Source: Wolfiporia cocos (Eukaryota; Basidiomycota; Agaricomycetes; Polyporales; Phaeolaceae). From it: a stretch of 64,000 nt of DNA. The stretch lies in the NCBI GenBank assembly GCA_029448655.1, contig JACCLO010000008.1, positions 992,001 through 1,056,000 on the forward strand, in the 5' to 3' direction. The position numbers and the translations under genes are program-made. This document shows positions 23,411-35,071 of the stretch, one piece after another; the first letter of the stretch is position 1, and every line of letters begins with the position of its first letter. Below the pieces are notes generated by a model. That model was not told the origin of the DNA. It worked only from the letters and a program-made list of their open reading frames with translations, and searched no databases.

Positions 23411-26400
23411 GCTTGCATCGCACTACAACTCGCCTACCGGCCCCGCTCTGTGTACTATTACGTGCCGGCTTGAGACCCATTCCCTCGAGGCGCTCACATG
23501 CCACTGCTTCCTGCTTCTTGCTGTCAATTCACCTGCTGCTTTGCTTGCTGTCGCCCGCATTCGCATTCGCCCTCGCCCTCGCATTTTCGCCATCTGAATC
23601 GACACTCGTATGAAGTCCGCTCCTCTTCTCCTCGCGTGCGGATTGCTCGGGCCCACTGTACCAGTTCTGTTCCTACCGTTCACGTTCTCTTCTCCGCACG
23701 CCCCTTAGATCATGTCTTTGCTCGCTCGCTTTCGGTTCCACCGGCTGAACGCATGACGTCGGGCACATGCGCGGTCATGTGTGTTCCTGCAAAACTCGCG
23801 GACGCATCGCCGCCGCCAGCTCGCGACCAGATCCTGGCGCTGCTTCGATCCCTCGCCATGCTGGGAGCCCCCCGTCTGCTTCGTCACTGCACTTACCTCT
23901 TCTTGGGCAATTCCCGGTGGTAATACTCTCCTTGGTGCTTACTTCAGGGTCCTTCGCTGTACTATACCCATACCCGACCATAGATTCCCTTCCCGCCTGT
24001 TCTCTCTTCCCGGCGCTATATGATATGCGGGCGGTGGACTCAGGTCGTGGACGTTCCAGTGCGAGATCAAAATTCGTGTACCAATGTAGAATAATTCATA
24101 CATGCAACTACGTTAGGGTGTCGCGCCGTTAGGGTGCTGCACGTACATACCAAGGACTTCGTTGCATGCATCTCCGTGCGTCATGCGACCACCGAAATAG
24201 AATTCGGTGAGGGTCGCGCTTCGTGCGGTGAAGCGTCGCGTTCGCTAACCTTGAGCTTAGCACGTTCTCTACGGCGATTATGCTGTGCAACTAAACTGCG
24301 CTGTTCACTGCACAAATCCGAACGCGTGTTCGCTGGTCGTACCTCACTGGCACTGCGATCGCCGCGGCCAAGCACATGTCTGAGAACCAGCCCTCTCGGA
24401 AGATCGCACAATCGCAGGCGCGATAGCGCAGGGTCCGAGCTAAACATGGGATCCGGGCATGACCTAGCGCTGCCCACGCTCCGGAGCGCCAGGCCACCCC
24501 AGATCCGTATGCCAATACCGGACACAAGCTCACGACCATATTCGTGCGGTACCGGTCCCACCTTTTTCCGTCGCTGACAGACTCCGCTCCGCAGGATCAC
24601 ATCTGCTCATAGGGCGGTAGCAAGGATGGCGTGAGAGCGTTCGATTGGACGCTTCTGCTTTCGCCTGCTCCCTGTCAGAGTAGGTTCAGAGCGGTGGGGA
24701 CGCAAGACGCGATAGATATCCCCGGAAATTTTGCGAGCGTTGGTAAGATGTGGAAGGCGGGCCCTGGTTGCGTGGGGCTCGCGACCTGGGGACTGTGGGC
24801 TGTAAAGTGCTAACGTTCTGTGTCCAAGGTAGCGCGTACACCGAGGTTCTCGCCACGTCCGTGCGGCTCAATGTGTCCCACACTACCGTTTTGTCTCTGA
24901 GCATTTGCCACTTCCTGGGAGGTCATTCGATTGCTATTGTGATGCAACGCGGGAGGTTTTGACTCGAATACACTTTGCAGTAGTGACAAGCTGTCTCTGC
25001 TATATACACCCACGGACCGTTCCCAACATTCGCAGATGAACGTTAATAGTCGCATCGCGGCACAATGGCCAGCTTGAGATGTGGAAATAACCTATGATAT
25101 ATCCTGCGGGGGAGCCTGCAAACGTTTACATATCCTTGAATGCCTTCTGAAGTGTGATGTACGGCAGGACATAAGGTGAGAAAGCGAAATCCCAGAAGGT
25201 AGAATCTCTTGTCATTACGCTGATCCAACTCAACCACTTTGTGGCAATATTGAGCGCCACAGAGTGCGGCGTCTCTCCCGTCAAGTCACGATCTAAAATC
25301 CAATCTGTCTTATACTTGCCTGGTTGTAGTTACAGTAAACCCAAGTAGTGTACTGAACTTATTCCACACCACTCAAATTGACAAAGTGCTTCATCCAAAC
25401 TCTCTGATCTGTCACAAGTCTGTATGTACATTGTTGCGCTACTACCGCTCTTGCAAGTCCTTGTACATCCGCTCACCTTTGAGCTGCACTTAGGAGCTCG
25501 AGAAATGAGAACAACAAATAGATTTTAGTTATAGACAAATACCACCCGGAACTTACATACTGAACTGCATTTTACATGCATTGAGTGCCCTGGCAGTCTA
25601 TAGATCTGTTCAGCATGTTGGCATGTATTTCCATGTCTGATGCAAATCATTCGAGATTGGTTTCAGCTTCAATGAGATTTTCAACGAGTGACCCTTGTGA
25701 CGGAGAGAAGGAAGGAGACAGTGCTGTTATCTGATCAGCATCATTTATGAAAAATCTTTGCTGATGATGAAAGATACTAGTTTTGATTTATTCCCATACT
25801 ACGACTGGCATGAAATTCTGCACTAGATTTCATGTAGCTCTGAGAGTTCCCAAGCATCATTAGCAACAGCCTTATATATTCTTGCATCGGTTTAGAAATT
25901 GATAGTGATACATCATAGAGATTGCTCAAATGTTGTTCTAATTGCAAATCCACTATCTCATATCTGACAAGGCCACTAAAACCTTAGAGCAAACTGAGGG
26001 GAGTGAAGTGGATGAACACCAAGTTCAGACCGGGGTTACCAGCTGAACGAGGCCTGCTATTATACTGCTAGGCTGTTTGTACATGTTTGTACTATATATG
26101 GCAATTAGGAAGTCTGGTGCGGGACTAGGGTAGGGGTCTAAGCCAGACTCTGAAACATAGAAGTGTAGTAACATATGAAATATGTAGCAGTCATCGTGGC
26201 CATGTGGGAACATGGTCATGGGTCATGATTGGATATGATCCAGGTCCTTCCAATGTATGACCCGGGCCTGGCTGGGTGTGTGGAGTCTTGGGACCGGATC
26301 GGGCTCATTGTCATTAGGGAAAGCTTTTGCCCATGACAATATCATAGATACTTGGAAACATACATAGCTCTCATTGTGAGGGCACCTGGTGTGTGCATAA

Positions 26401-26821
26401 GTTGGCTGAATGCCAAGCCTGTACTGCACTGCAATCTGTCATAGTGTTTGCTATTCAATATTCAATTCCAAAGCTGGTAATGTGTCAGGAGGAAACCGCC
26501 TCGCTGTATATATACATATTCTTCCAAGACTGGAACAATGACCAATATTCGTAGAAAATGTTCATGACCAAGTCTGACCAATAATTCCAAGGAAAGGCTG
26601 TATATCTCACTGGAATGCATGGGCACATCCATCTCTTTAGCATGGTATCCTACATACCGATAGCGGTCAACCATGCACATCGGCAAAACATAAGGTCTCA
26701 TATTTAGTCCATCAACTATTGTAAATACTAGCTCAGTAGATATATGTAGATATGAGCAGATATTATCCATGGGGTATTCTGTGGACCATCCAAGAACAAC
26801 ACTGAAAGCAAATGATAAATG
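23411..26821. other. No gene recognised; transition to AT-richer DNA
   Basis: After gene B there is a pyrimidine-rich stretch with repeated CATTCGC/CTCGC words (23560-23595), then short ORFs with no domain. From about 25,250 the sequence becomes clearly AT-richer and stays gene-poor. I could not assign a repeat family. Confidence 0.4.
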
Positions 26822-26971
26822 AGGACTGGTATATTAATTGCAGGATCAAAGAGGACAGACATATTAACTGCAGGATCAAGCAGGATGGAAGTGTTAATTG
26901 CAGGATTAGTAAGGATGGAAATATTAATAGCAGGATTAATTAGGACAGGACTCCTATCGGTAGGATCAAGA
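26822..26971 (+). repeat. Five exact-length 30 bp tandem units, open in one frame
   Basis: Units start at 26822, 26852, 26882, 26912 and 26942. Each follows AGGAnnGnnnTnTTAATnGC then AGGATnAnnn. Because 30 bp is ten codons, the frame 26819-27088 repeats a decapeptide of the form R-(T/M)-x-(I/V/L)-L-(I/T)-A-G-x-x. The ORF is only 89 aa and has no partner exon that I can identify. Confidence 0.75.
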
Positions 26972-28978
26972 TGTACACTTCTACTTAATTATGTGTATAT
27001 AAATTACAGGCCAGTTACAGCTACTATCAGGATCAAATGCATTGCAGAAAGGGGGGCATCGACAATTGCAAGAAATACCTTACATTGAGCGTACATGGAC
27101 GGTCTACATGCAATACTGCAAGCTCTCATTATATACCAGTCTGAAATTCCATTCAGCACATAGTAAATGTGGAAATAGTGCACATGTGGTGCAGCTGGCC
27201 TTGGGGCATGACTGGTATGGTGGCAATGGCCTCCATGTGGAGCAGGATGACATCTGGGTATAGTGTAGTCATGACATGGCCCCATCCAATCTAGTAAGCC
27301 CCTTACTTGATCAGGCAACACCTGCACTTCACTTTCATCATACTTCATAACCTGTCATGCTTTTGGTTGGCTCTCAAATCTTGTCAAGTCCCATAAAACC
27401 TGGCTCTTGGTGGATTTTTCTTCAACCCATATCATCCTCTTGATGTCTTGAGTGCAGGCTGTCACATGCACATCTCTAACCCGCCCACTGCTAGTGCTCT
27501 CTCTCCTCCTAGCAGGCGTGCTCCAGTCTGTCTGCTTACACATGTCCCACTGAACAAGAAGCAGCATGTGGCACTATTGGACTGAGATGCACACTGTCAT
27601 GGGACCTGGCTGAACCCATGACCAAACCCATGAGAGTGATGTACCTGTCACAGTGTGAGCTGTGGCATGCCCTCGGTGTAGGTAACATGACCGGTAGATT
27701 AGATAACGGACATGTCGTAGATAAGTAGGGGCATTAGTGCCGTCCACGGTCACAGTAGTTACATGCAGCATCACCTTAGTTACAGTAGTTACATGTGCAC
27801 TGATCCCTTGAGGGCAGGCACTTAGCTAGCAGTGCAGCATGTACATAGTAGCACGATGTCTGAGGCTTAGCCCTCAGATGTACTATATTCATCCTCAGAG
27901 CCAGTCCCTGGGATCTCACATACTGTGTGCTGGCTGTGCCCCCTCTCTGCTCTGCTGAACTGGTGTAAGGGCCTGTGCATAGACTTAGAGGCATATGGCA
28001 AGGACAGTATCGCAGTACTGAGGTACCGTGATAGTACCACTCCACCAAAAGGGCATCAATGACAGCTCAGCTGTCATTGTGGGTCTGGCTACTTATGTTG
28101 TTCATCTTCCCACACTACACGTACCTCCCTCAGCATCTGTCCCATGCCACACAAATCTGTGACACATGCTGTGGCCCATGGCATGTGCTTTACAACTTGC
28201 AGGCAGGTGCACTGCATCCCATCCGCCATGCTCATGCCACATATACAGTAGCTATTCACTGTCCAGCATGATCAACACATTTGAATTCCCTCGAGCATAT
28301 AGTCTTGCTGACTGTCATGGTGCTACCCACCACACACATCCACAGTGTTGACACAGATGGCTCTGTGGGACTCACCAAGCCAGTATCCTGCGATGAACTA
28401 GGCGACTTAGGTGAGGAAGAGGTTATCAGACGCAGTAGGAGGTAGGAGGTTCTTCTACGGCGTACGCCGAGAAGAATAGAACTAAAGTTATAGGCCGTCA
28501 AGGCCCTACTTATATACACATATATAACGGGTCATGTGCTACTGTATAGTGCATGCCCGATAAGGAGTGTGGGCTTGGTTGCCATAAGGACGACCAAGTG
28601 GTACGACTACTCTACAAAGGCCGTGACCCGCCGGTAATGGCCGAGCCAATGGTAAAGAGAGAGCATGTGGTCTCATCGGTAGATGGACATATGAATGCGG
28701 GCGCAGCCCGGGTATAAGGGATGCCGGTTGCCGGATACCGTGAGGTATAATGGCGATTGGCCGGTCATCGTATGCTGACCAAGGCGGAACGCCGAGGTCG
28801 TAATGCTATTGGGCCAGCAGGCACCGTAGCATGTGATATGTCCGGACCGGATGGTTACCGGAACATATGGTGGTCTTAGCCGTGAGGCGAGGACCGGTGT
28901 TTGGGCAACGCCGTGATGGCAGAAGCCCGGGACTTGGTGAACGCCGAGTCCGTGGGAGGCCGAGAAGGCCGTAGCCTA
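26972..28978. other. No gene recognised; probable decayed repeats
   Basis: Only short ORFs with no domain are found. A CG-containing palindrome-like word, GGCGTACGCC, lies at 28459-28468 upstream of an AT-rich region with TATA-like words (28510-28530), resembling retroelement LTR layout. No ends were found. Confidence 0.35.
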
Positions 28979-29215
28979 TAGCGATATTGCCTTGATGCTA
29001 ATATAGTGCTATTTGGCCGTGTTGCCATTATTATGCGAAGGCGTGGCGCGCCTGAGGTGCCATTGTGATCGAGGATCTTATGGCGGTGGGAAGCCGTGAA
29101 GGCTGACCCAATAGTACAAGGCCGCGAGGCACTGTTTGTACGTGTGGACATTATTATGCGAGCGTGCCGCGCTCGGCCTATCATTATGATCTAAGATCTT
29201 ATGACGTGGCTGGTC
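28979..29215 (+). repeat. Two diverged tandem copies of a ~125 bp segment
   Basis: CATTATTATGCGA followed by a GC-rich interval, an ATTnTGATC word and AGATCTTATG or GGATCTTATG occurs at 29027-29083 and again at 29150-29205. Open frames across it are not convincing. Confidence 0.5.
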
Positions 29216-29261
29216 TTGCTCTGACGGGCGAGACCATAGGGTTTGGCGTGAGCCAAGCGTT

Positions 29262-29346
29262 AGCCAAGGGTTACACTTAGCGTTAGCGAGGCGTTAGCCA
29301 AGCGTGAGCGTAAGCGTGAGCGTAAGCGTGAGCGTAAGCGTGAGTG
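29262..29346 (+). repeat. Short tandem repeats (GCGTTAGCC and 12 bp GCGTGAGCGTAA)
   Basis: Degenerate GCGTTAGC units run into about 3.5 copies of GCGTGAGCGTAA ending near 29345, roughly 95 bp upstream of the LTR that begins at 29440. Confidence 0.75.
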
Positions 29347-29439
29347 GCGTAGACGACTTGTAGTTAGACGTATAATTCCCAGGTAAATTGCTATAATCAT
29401 AGGAAAAATGCTGTAAGCCCCAGATAAATCTGTGACAAG

Positions 29440-30495
29440 TGTCACACGCCAATTTCAAGCCTCTAGGCACAGTACCCTTTCCGATCATCGAGAGCACCCC
29501 CGAGGCTGGAAACCCGATGCCTCAGCTAGATCCATGCCCTATAGACAAACCACCACAGGCACTAGCTAATGGCATCACCAGCCCCACCTAAGAACCCTAA
29601 TCCCAGACCACACGTCCAGTCCAACATAAAGCCAATAGCAGTCACGTGACCCCAACCAACCACAATGAGCCCAGCAGCACCTAACCAGGCCAACCCCTTG
29701 CTGCCTGGACCATACCTCATCAGGTCACAACCACCCAGACTCACGGCTAGGACCCTGTCCACCCAACCAACCGAACCCTACGCCTCCCGTCTCCACGAAC
29801 CACCGCCATCACTGGCCACCTGGTCATTACCGACCAAGGACTCACGCCATTACTGGCACGGACTATGTACTATATGGACAAAGGCCCACGGAAGGCCTTA
29901 AACTCCAGCCGCCCTAGTCTAACGAGCAACACCGACCTCGGGCAGCACCTGTACGACTGAGAACCCTAGCAGTCACAGGACTCTATGTACTGATCGCAGC
30001 CGATCATGCTCGATCACCCTATGTCACGCATGGCCCATACCGGCCAGTCCACAGTCCCGGCAGACGTCATCCTTCAGTACCAGCACGTGGGAACCTGGGC
30101 CGCCACGTGCCTTCCCCTCAGTACCAGTCCTTGGGAACCTGGACAGCAGATGCCCTGATCATGGACATAGAACCCCACCATTACTGGTGAACCCTCGATC
30201 GACGAGAACCCCTGATCGAGCCTATCCCGCTACGTTGCCATGGCCGTCCCGTGCTCTACGATCCTGCACCCTGATGCCATTACCGGCCACCACGTAGCTA
30301 CTATATTACCGTAGCACTGACGCCTTAAAGGCCATGCCATAACATGTACAAACAGTGTAGGAGTATATATACGCCAGACAGTCTTGAGCGGACCTCAGAC
30401 TTGTCTTGGCCATTTCAGCCTTAGATGCCCGGACCAGGAAGGCGCCTCTGAGTGATTCCCCTTCCCCCAGTGTGTCTGAGGTTGTGCGTGTGTCA
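29440..30495 (+). mobile_element. Retrotransposon LTR, copy 1 (1056 bp)
   Basis: The ends are TGTCACACGCC and GCGTGTGTCA. The whole length aligns collinearly with the LTR at 32333-34065: shared openings TTTCAAGCC and GGCACAGTACC, shared GGGAACCTGGAC motifs, and a shared end block from GAACCTCAGACTTGTCTTGG or GGACCTCAGACTTGTCTTGG to CCCAGTGTG. A TATA box is at 30362-30371. No clean 5 bp target duplication flanks it (ACAAG against CACAG), so it may have lost a flank by recombination. No gag or pol coding sequence is adjacent. The open frames inside are LTR sequence, not genes. Confidence 0.75.
30362..30371 (+). promoter_or_regulatory. LTR TATA box (copy 1)
   Basis: AGTATATATA precedes a CAGTCTTGAGCGGACCTC block that is conserved in the second LTR after its own TATA (33204-33212), consistent with a retroelement core promoter and transcript start. 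Confidence 0.5.
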
Positions 30496-32332
30496 CACAG
30501 TGACTCTCCACATGCACTTGCTAAGGCTCCAACCATATAATATACATGTACAGGAAATTGGTAAATATATGGTATATGGTATATACATAGTATATACATG
30601 GTTTACATGGTTTTTGGACAGTAAACTTGTAGACATCTTGGCATAGCCATTGCTTTGCCCATATGGCTATGGAGATGTCTCTTCCTTTAATGACATGCTA
30701 CAGGTATCAGCACTTGGCCAATGTGAGGAAAAAATCAGTGTTCAACATTCAACAACCGCACAAGTAGCAGGAATGGCTTTGTTACAGTCTCTGCAAGTAC
30801 ATTTGTATTCTTTTTTGATGCCTCACTGTGTATGAGGACTTAGCATTCAACTGCCTCATCATGCACTTCACTCTAGGGACCTCTGCTCAGCTGTAGGCCC
30901 CTGTTTCATGTATAACAGCCCTATACCCATAGCCTGCTGTCTCATCACGTTCTAGCTGATCTCATATGTCTAACCATACATCTTCTCTGTGACACAGACT
31001 TACAGTCTATGTCCACCACCTAACCCCTAGACTCTAAGTGTCACCCTATATCGCGTTAGCAAGGGTCTTGCTAAGGTCATAGTCCCAGACTAGTGAGGGT
31101 AGAGTGAAGTGGGTGGTGTTGCAGATGGCAGACAGGGAGATGAGATGAGTAAGACTGGGGGCACACACGCCCCAAGCTGAGTATCATTGGACTGAGGTTG
31201 TAAGACCTCAGTTGTGGCATATATATACATGGGGAGCGTACACTACTGAGATGGGGACCTGCCCTAATGACAAGGTCCATGCATGCTATGTGAAATACCC
31301 CTATGTATCTAGAACGTTCGCATAGGTCATATATCATAATGAGATGGTTATGTAAGTAGGGGGCAGTGCCAGGTGCTACCTACGTCCAATGATATCTAAT
31401 CTAATCCACTTATGTCATGTGACTCACTGGCGGTGTGGACGTGGCTAAGGGGGAATCACCACTAGGGGAGTGATTGAGGGCGTTGGTTTGAGCCTGGTAG
31501 AGGGGTGTATATTGAGGCCTAGAAAAACCATGACACTCTGTTTCATCCCTTGTTGTGCTCAACTGCAATGCTTCCCCTTTGTTACTTAGAATGTTAGCCT
31601 AACAGACTTAATAGTAGCAGTACCAAGGACACTATGACCCCAATTAACGAATGGTAGTATAAAACCTGATGTACATACCAGTCAAGTTCCTCAGCTCAAC
31701 CTTGTTGGAAAACAAGGATCTTATACTCATTCTCAAAGGCTTGAGCAATTAAGTCCTCAGCTTGTATATCAATGCTCTGATTCTGTGGAGTCAAATGAGT
31801 AGTGCGCTACTCAACACACTGAGTAGCTTGACTTAGTTATTTTGGCTGAACAGATATTTGATCCATAACAAGCTTAGTAATTGTGCACAATGTGTGAGGT
31901 AGTGGAAAACTTGTATGTATGAGTCTAATGCATGATGCAATCACTATGTGAGATTATTATGGCATAGCATTTGTGTAGCAGCCACCAGATTGTCCAAATC
32001 TCATATCACCACTGCACTGTACATTCTGTAAGACACATAACTAGTTCAGATACACTATTCAAATCATCAATTGAGGGTCTAATATGAATGCAGTCACAAC
32101 AACCATATACCATATAATATACCATGTATATACCATGTACTTGGCCACATGTAAATATATGTATATATTATATATATAAAACCATGTATACACGGTATAT
32201 ACATTATATGGTTGGAGCCTTAGTGCTTGCCCTACAACACAGATGCACAGGCAGTCTGCAAGGAGGACATTGACACACTATTTAAGTGGGCAGCCATGGC
32301 ATTCTTGCATGCACAGCAGTGAGTCATGCCTC
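30496..32332. other. No gene recognised; LTR-like fragment near 31650-31870
   Basis: Sequence between the two LTRs does not encode recognisable gag, protease, RT or integrase, so this is not a full retroelement interior. The part at 31650-31870 is related to 970-1150. An AT-rich run with repeated ATATAC/CCATGTATAT words lies at 32100-32200, with a similar one at 30540-30600. Confidence 0.45.
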
Positions 32333-33443
32333 TGTCACACGCCAATTTCAAGCCTTTAGGCACAGTACCTTTTCCGATCATCAAGAGCACCCCTGAAGCT
32401 GGAAACCCAATGCCTAAGCTAGATCCAAGCCCCATACATGAACCACCCCAGGCACTAGCTAACAACATCACCAGCCACGCCTAAGAACCCTAGTCCCAGA
32501 CCACACGTCCAGTCCAGTACAAAGCCAACAAGAGTCACGTGACTCCAACAAAGTACGATGAGCCCAGTAGCACCTAACCCAACTAAGCCCCTGCTACCTG
32601 GATCATACCTCATACATGTACCACCTTGTCTGAATGCACCACAACCACCAGACTCATGGCTAGGACCATGTTCACCCAACCAACCACACCCTATGCCTCC
32701 CATCTCCACGAACTACAGCCATTACCGGCTACACGGTCATCACAGACCACGGACTACATGCCATTACTGGCAAGGACTATGTACACTATGACCCATAGCC
32801 TATGGTGGCTCTAAACCCAGTGGACAATGCCCTGTACAACTGAGAACCCTACCAGTCACAGGAAGCGCCGCCACCGATTGCAGCTGATCATGCTCGATCA
32901 CCCTACGTCACACACAGCCCATACTGGCCAGTCCACATTCCCGGCTAACACCACTCCTTAGTACCACTCCCTTGGGAACCTGGACTGCAGACACCCTGAT
33001 CACGGACATAGAACCCTGCCATTACCGGCGAACCCCTGATCGACAAGAACCACCGACTCGGGCTTGATCCACTACGTCACCATGGACTCACATCGCATAT
33101 GCTCCTGCACTCCAATACCATACCAGCCCCGTAGCTAGACCAATCATATACCTGTGTCAACAGCCTTACAACCCATGCACTATAACATGTACAAATAGTA
33201 TACTCTATATATTCGGCCGACAGTCTCGAGCGAACCTCAGACTTGTCTTGGCCTCTTCAGCCTTAGATGCCCAGGATCAGGAAGGCGCCTTTGTGCAAGC
33301 CCCCTTCCCCCCAGTGTGAGGGACTTCAGTCAATTATCTTAATCTGCCAACTGCCCTTCGCTTAAGAAATCGCAGTTGCGAGCTAGGTTTGCACGCAGAT
33401 TAATCTGCTAACTGCGGCAGATTAATCTACTGTGACAATTAAA

Positions 33444-33530
33444 TGGCACATCCCGGATTCGAACCAAGGACCTTAGCGCAGATGAGAATAACAGCATCAC
33501 GGCGTAATTAGCCAACTGAGCCACTGTGGC
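33444..33530 (-). other. tRNA-like Pol III module in left arm of the foldback element
   Basis: Read on the minus strand it has TGGCTCAGTTGG, a good A box in D-arm position, and GGTTCGAATCC, a consensus B box in a T-arm with stem CTTGG/CCGGG. CTGTTA recalls an Asn anticodon loop. The acceptor halves do not pair properly and the anticodon arm has extra bases, so it is not called a functional tRNA. Confidence 0.55.
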
Positions 33531-33821
33531 AACAGTTACCATTGACCAATTAAAATATATATAACGCAAATTGTACACACAATTTTCGCAAATCATCAAG
33601 GCAACTAACTGCTCCAACAAGCATACAGAAATCAATGATAGTGGTAGCTTGTTTTACCATGCTTGACCTGGAGCAACTCACCATGGGAAAGCTGAATACA
33701 CTGGAATCACAGGTCTTGAGAGGCAGATTCATTTGTATTTGTGTTATAGAAGATGTTAAACTGCGAAAATGAAGTTTACAAAATACTCTATATATTGCTT
33801 AAAATGAGGGTGACAACAATT

Positions 33822-33907
33822 GCACTGTAGCTCAGTTGGCTAATTATGCTGCGATGCTGTTATTCTCATCTGTGCTAAGGTCCTTGGTTCGAATCCGGGA
33901 TGTGCCA
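33822..33907 (+). other. tRNA-like Pol III module in right arm of the foldback element
   Basis: The inverted partner of the module at 33444-33530: TAGCTCAGTTGG as A box and GGTTCGAATCC as B box. The acceptor stem keeps about four pairs (GCAC with GTGC). The pair gives head-to-head internal Pol III promoters pointing outward. Confidence 0.55.
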
Positions 33908-34203
33908 TTTTATTGTCACAGTAGATTAATCTGCCGCAGTTAGCAGATTAATCTGCGTGCAAACCTAGCTTGCAACTGCGATTTCTTAAGCGAAGGGCAG
34001 TTGGCAGATTAAGATAATTGACTGAAACTCTACCCAGTGTGTGTCTTAGGTTGTAGCATGTGTCAGCCTCTCCTCTTCCTCACACCCAGCTCACTTCACT
34101 CACTCGGCCATGGCAGGCTGCATGCAGGTGATGCGACTGACCAGTACATCATCATATTTGTGTCTCATGCACCTGAGTCCATCACGGACACAAAGCATGT
34201 ATG

Positions 34204-34762
34204 GTAGACAGTAGTGATGTGCAAAGCCCGGCTCAAAGCCATGAGCCGGGCCTGGCCAAGCCGACTTGAGCTGGGCCAAGCCGAGCCTTGGGGGCGGCTT
34301 ACGGTGGCTCAGGGCCCGGCTTGGATTGTGAGCCGGCCGTAGCCGAGCCCTGAGCCGGTGGCTTTAGGCGCGCAACTGTAGCTTTGTTGTAATGAGCGAA
34401 AATAGGTCCGTTGGTACAAGATTTTGCATACTTTCATCCTAAATATTCTCAACAACCATAAAATGACTTGTGACTGGTGCAGAACTTCGTAACTATTGCG
34501 ATCAGGGTTGCGATCGGGGTTGTGATCGAGACCTAGATTTTTCGTCAGTGTCATGGGCAGCTATAAAAGTACTTGTAGATCAGGACAACAATAAATAGCG
34601 GACATATGTGCATTCTGAATGTGTTGTGCTGCAATTTTGAGCTGTACAAACCAATAACTTTGAGGTCCTTCCTGATTGCCTATAAGCCCCGGCCTGAGCC
34701 TGAGCTGGGCCCAAGCCCCGGGCTTTGAGCCGAGCCGGTCTTTGCACATCACTAGTGGACAG
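34204..34762. mobile_element. Non-autonomous hAT-type element, second member (543 bp)
   Basis: The element is 34212-34754 with ends TAGTGATGTGCAAAG and inverted CTTTGCACATCACTA. Flanking 8-mers GTAGACAG (34204-34211) and GTGGACAG (34755-34762) match at seven of eight, a slightly decayed hAT target duplication. Subterminal GAGCCGGGCC/GGCTC-type motifs crowd both sides, as in the 614 bp relative at 5370-5983. No transposase is present. Confidence 0.82.
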
Positions 34763-35071
34763 GCCTCTTCTCCCCATCCTTTGTGGTAGACATCACGACC
34801 ATGACCATGTACGTCCCTCCTTTGTTCCTTTCTGCTTGTGGTGACTCATCACTGACGTGCTGTTTGTAGTAACAGCAAGCATTGTGATATATTATAAGAG
34901 CTGCATTCCTGGAACCCACACTGCCATCTGCCCAGGCGACCACTACTGTGCACTCCTCACAATAGCAAGGGCCTCATGTGAGGTCCTTGCAAGAACCCGT
35001 CCCTTGGGTGCTTGCTATTGCACGGACCTGCCACTATAGGGGGGTTATACATGAGTATACCAGTCCGGCTA

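Larger units (their letters stand above)
33310..34041. mobile_element. 714 bp foldback element with ~207 bp inverted arms and 9 bp target duplication
   Basis: The element is 33319-34032. CCCAGTGTG is duplicated at 33310-33318 and 34033-34041, and the undisturbed site exists once in the sister LTR at about 30471-30479. The arms (about 33326-33532 and 33824-34027) are roughly 95 percent identical in inverted orientation, starting TCAGTCAATTATCTTAATC. The 290 bp centre encodes nothing recognisable. A 9 bp duplication with long TIRs is typical of Mutator-like elements, so a MULE-type MITE is the best guess. Each arm contains a tRNA-like module. Confidence 0.75.
32328..34070 (+). mobile_element. 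Solo LTR, copy 2, with 5 bp target duplication and a nested insertion
   Basis: The LTR runs 32333-34065, from TGTCACACGCC to GCATGTGTCA. GCCTC is repeated exactly outside both ends (32328-32332 and 34066-34070), the 5 bp duplication expected from integrase. That marks this as a solo LTR left by recombination between the two LTRs of one element. Without the 723 bp foldback insertion and its duplicated site it is about 1010 bp, close to copy 1 at 29440-30495. Divergence between copies suggests separate, old insertions. Confidence 0.8.

Noticed and set aside
33444..33907. Two functional tRNA genes
   Set aside because: A and B boxes are good but the acceptor halves mispair and the anticodon arm carries extra bases. 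They lie in inverted arms of a transposable element, so tRNA-derived modules is the safer call.
29440..34065. A complete LTR retrotransposon with the two LTRs as its ends
   Set aside because: The second LTR has its own 5 bp duplication on both sides, and the interval between carries no gag or pol coding sequence. They are separate LTR remnants.
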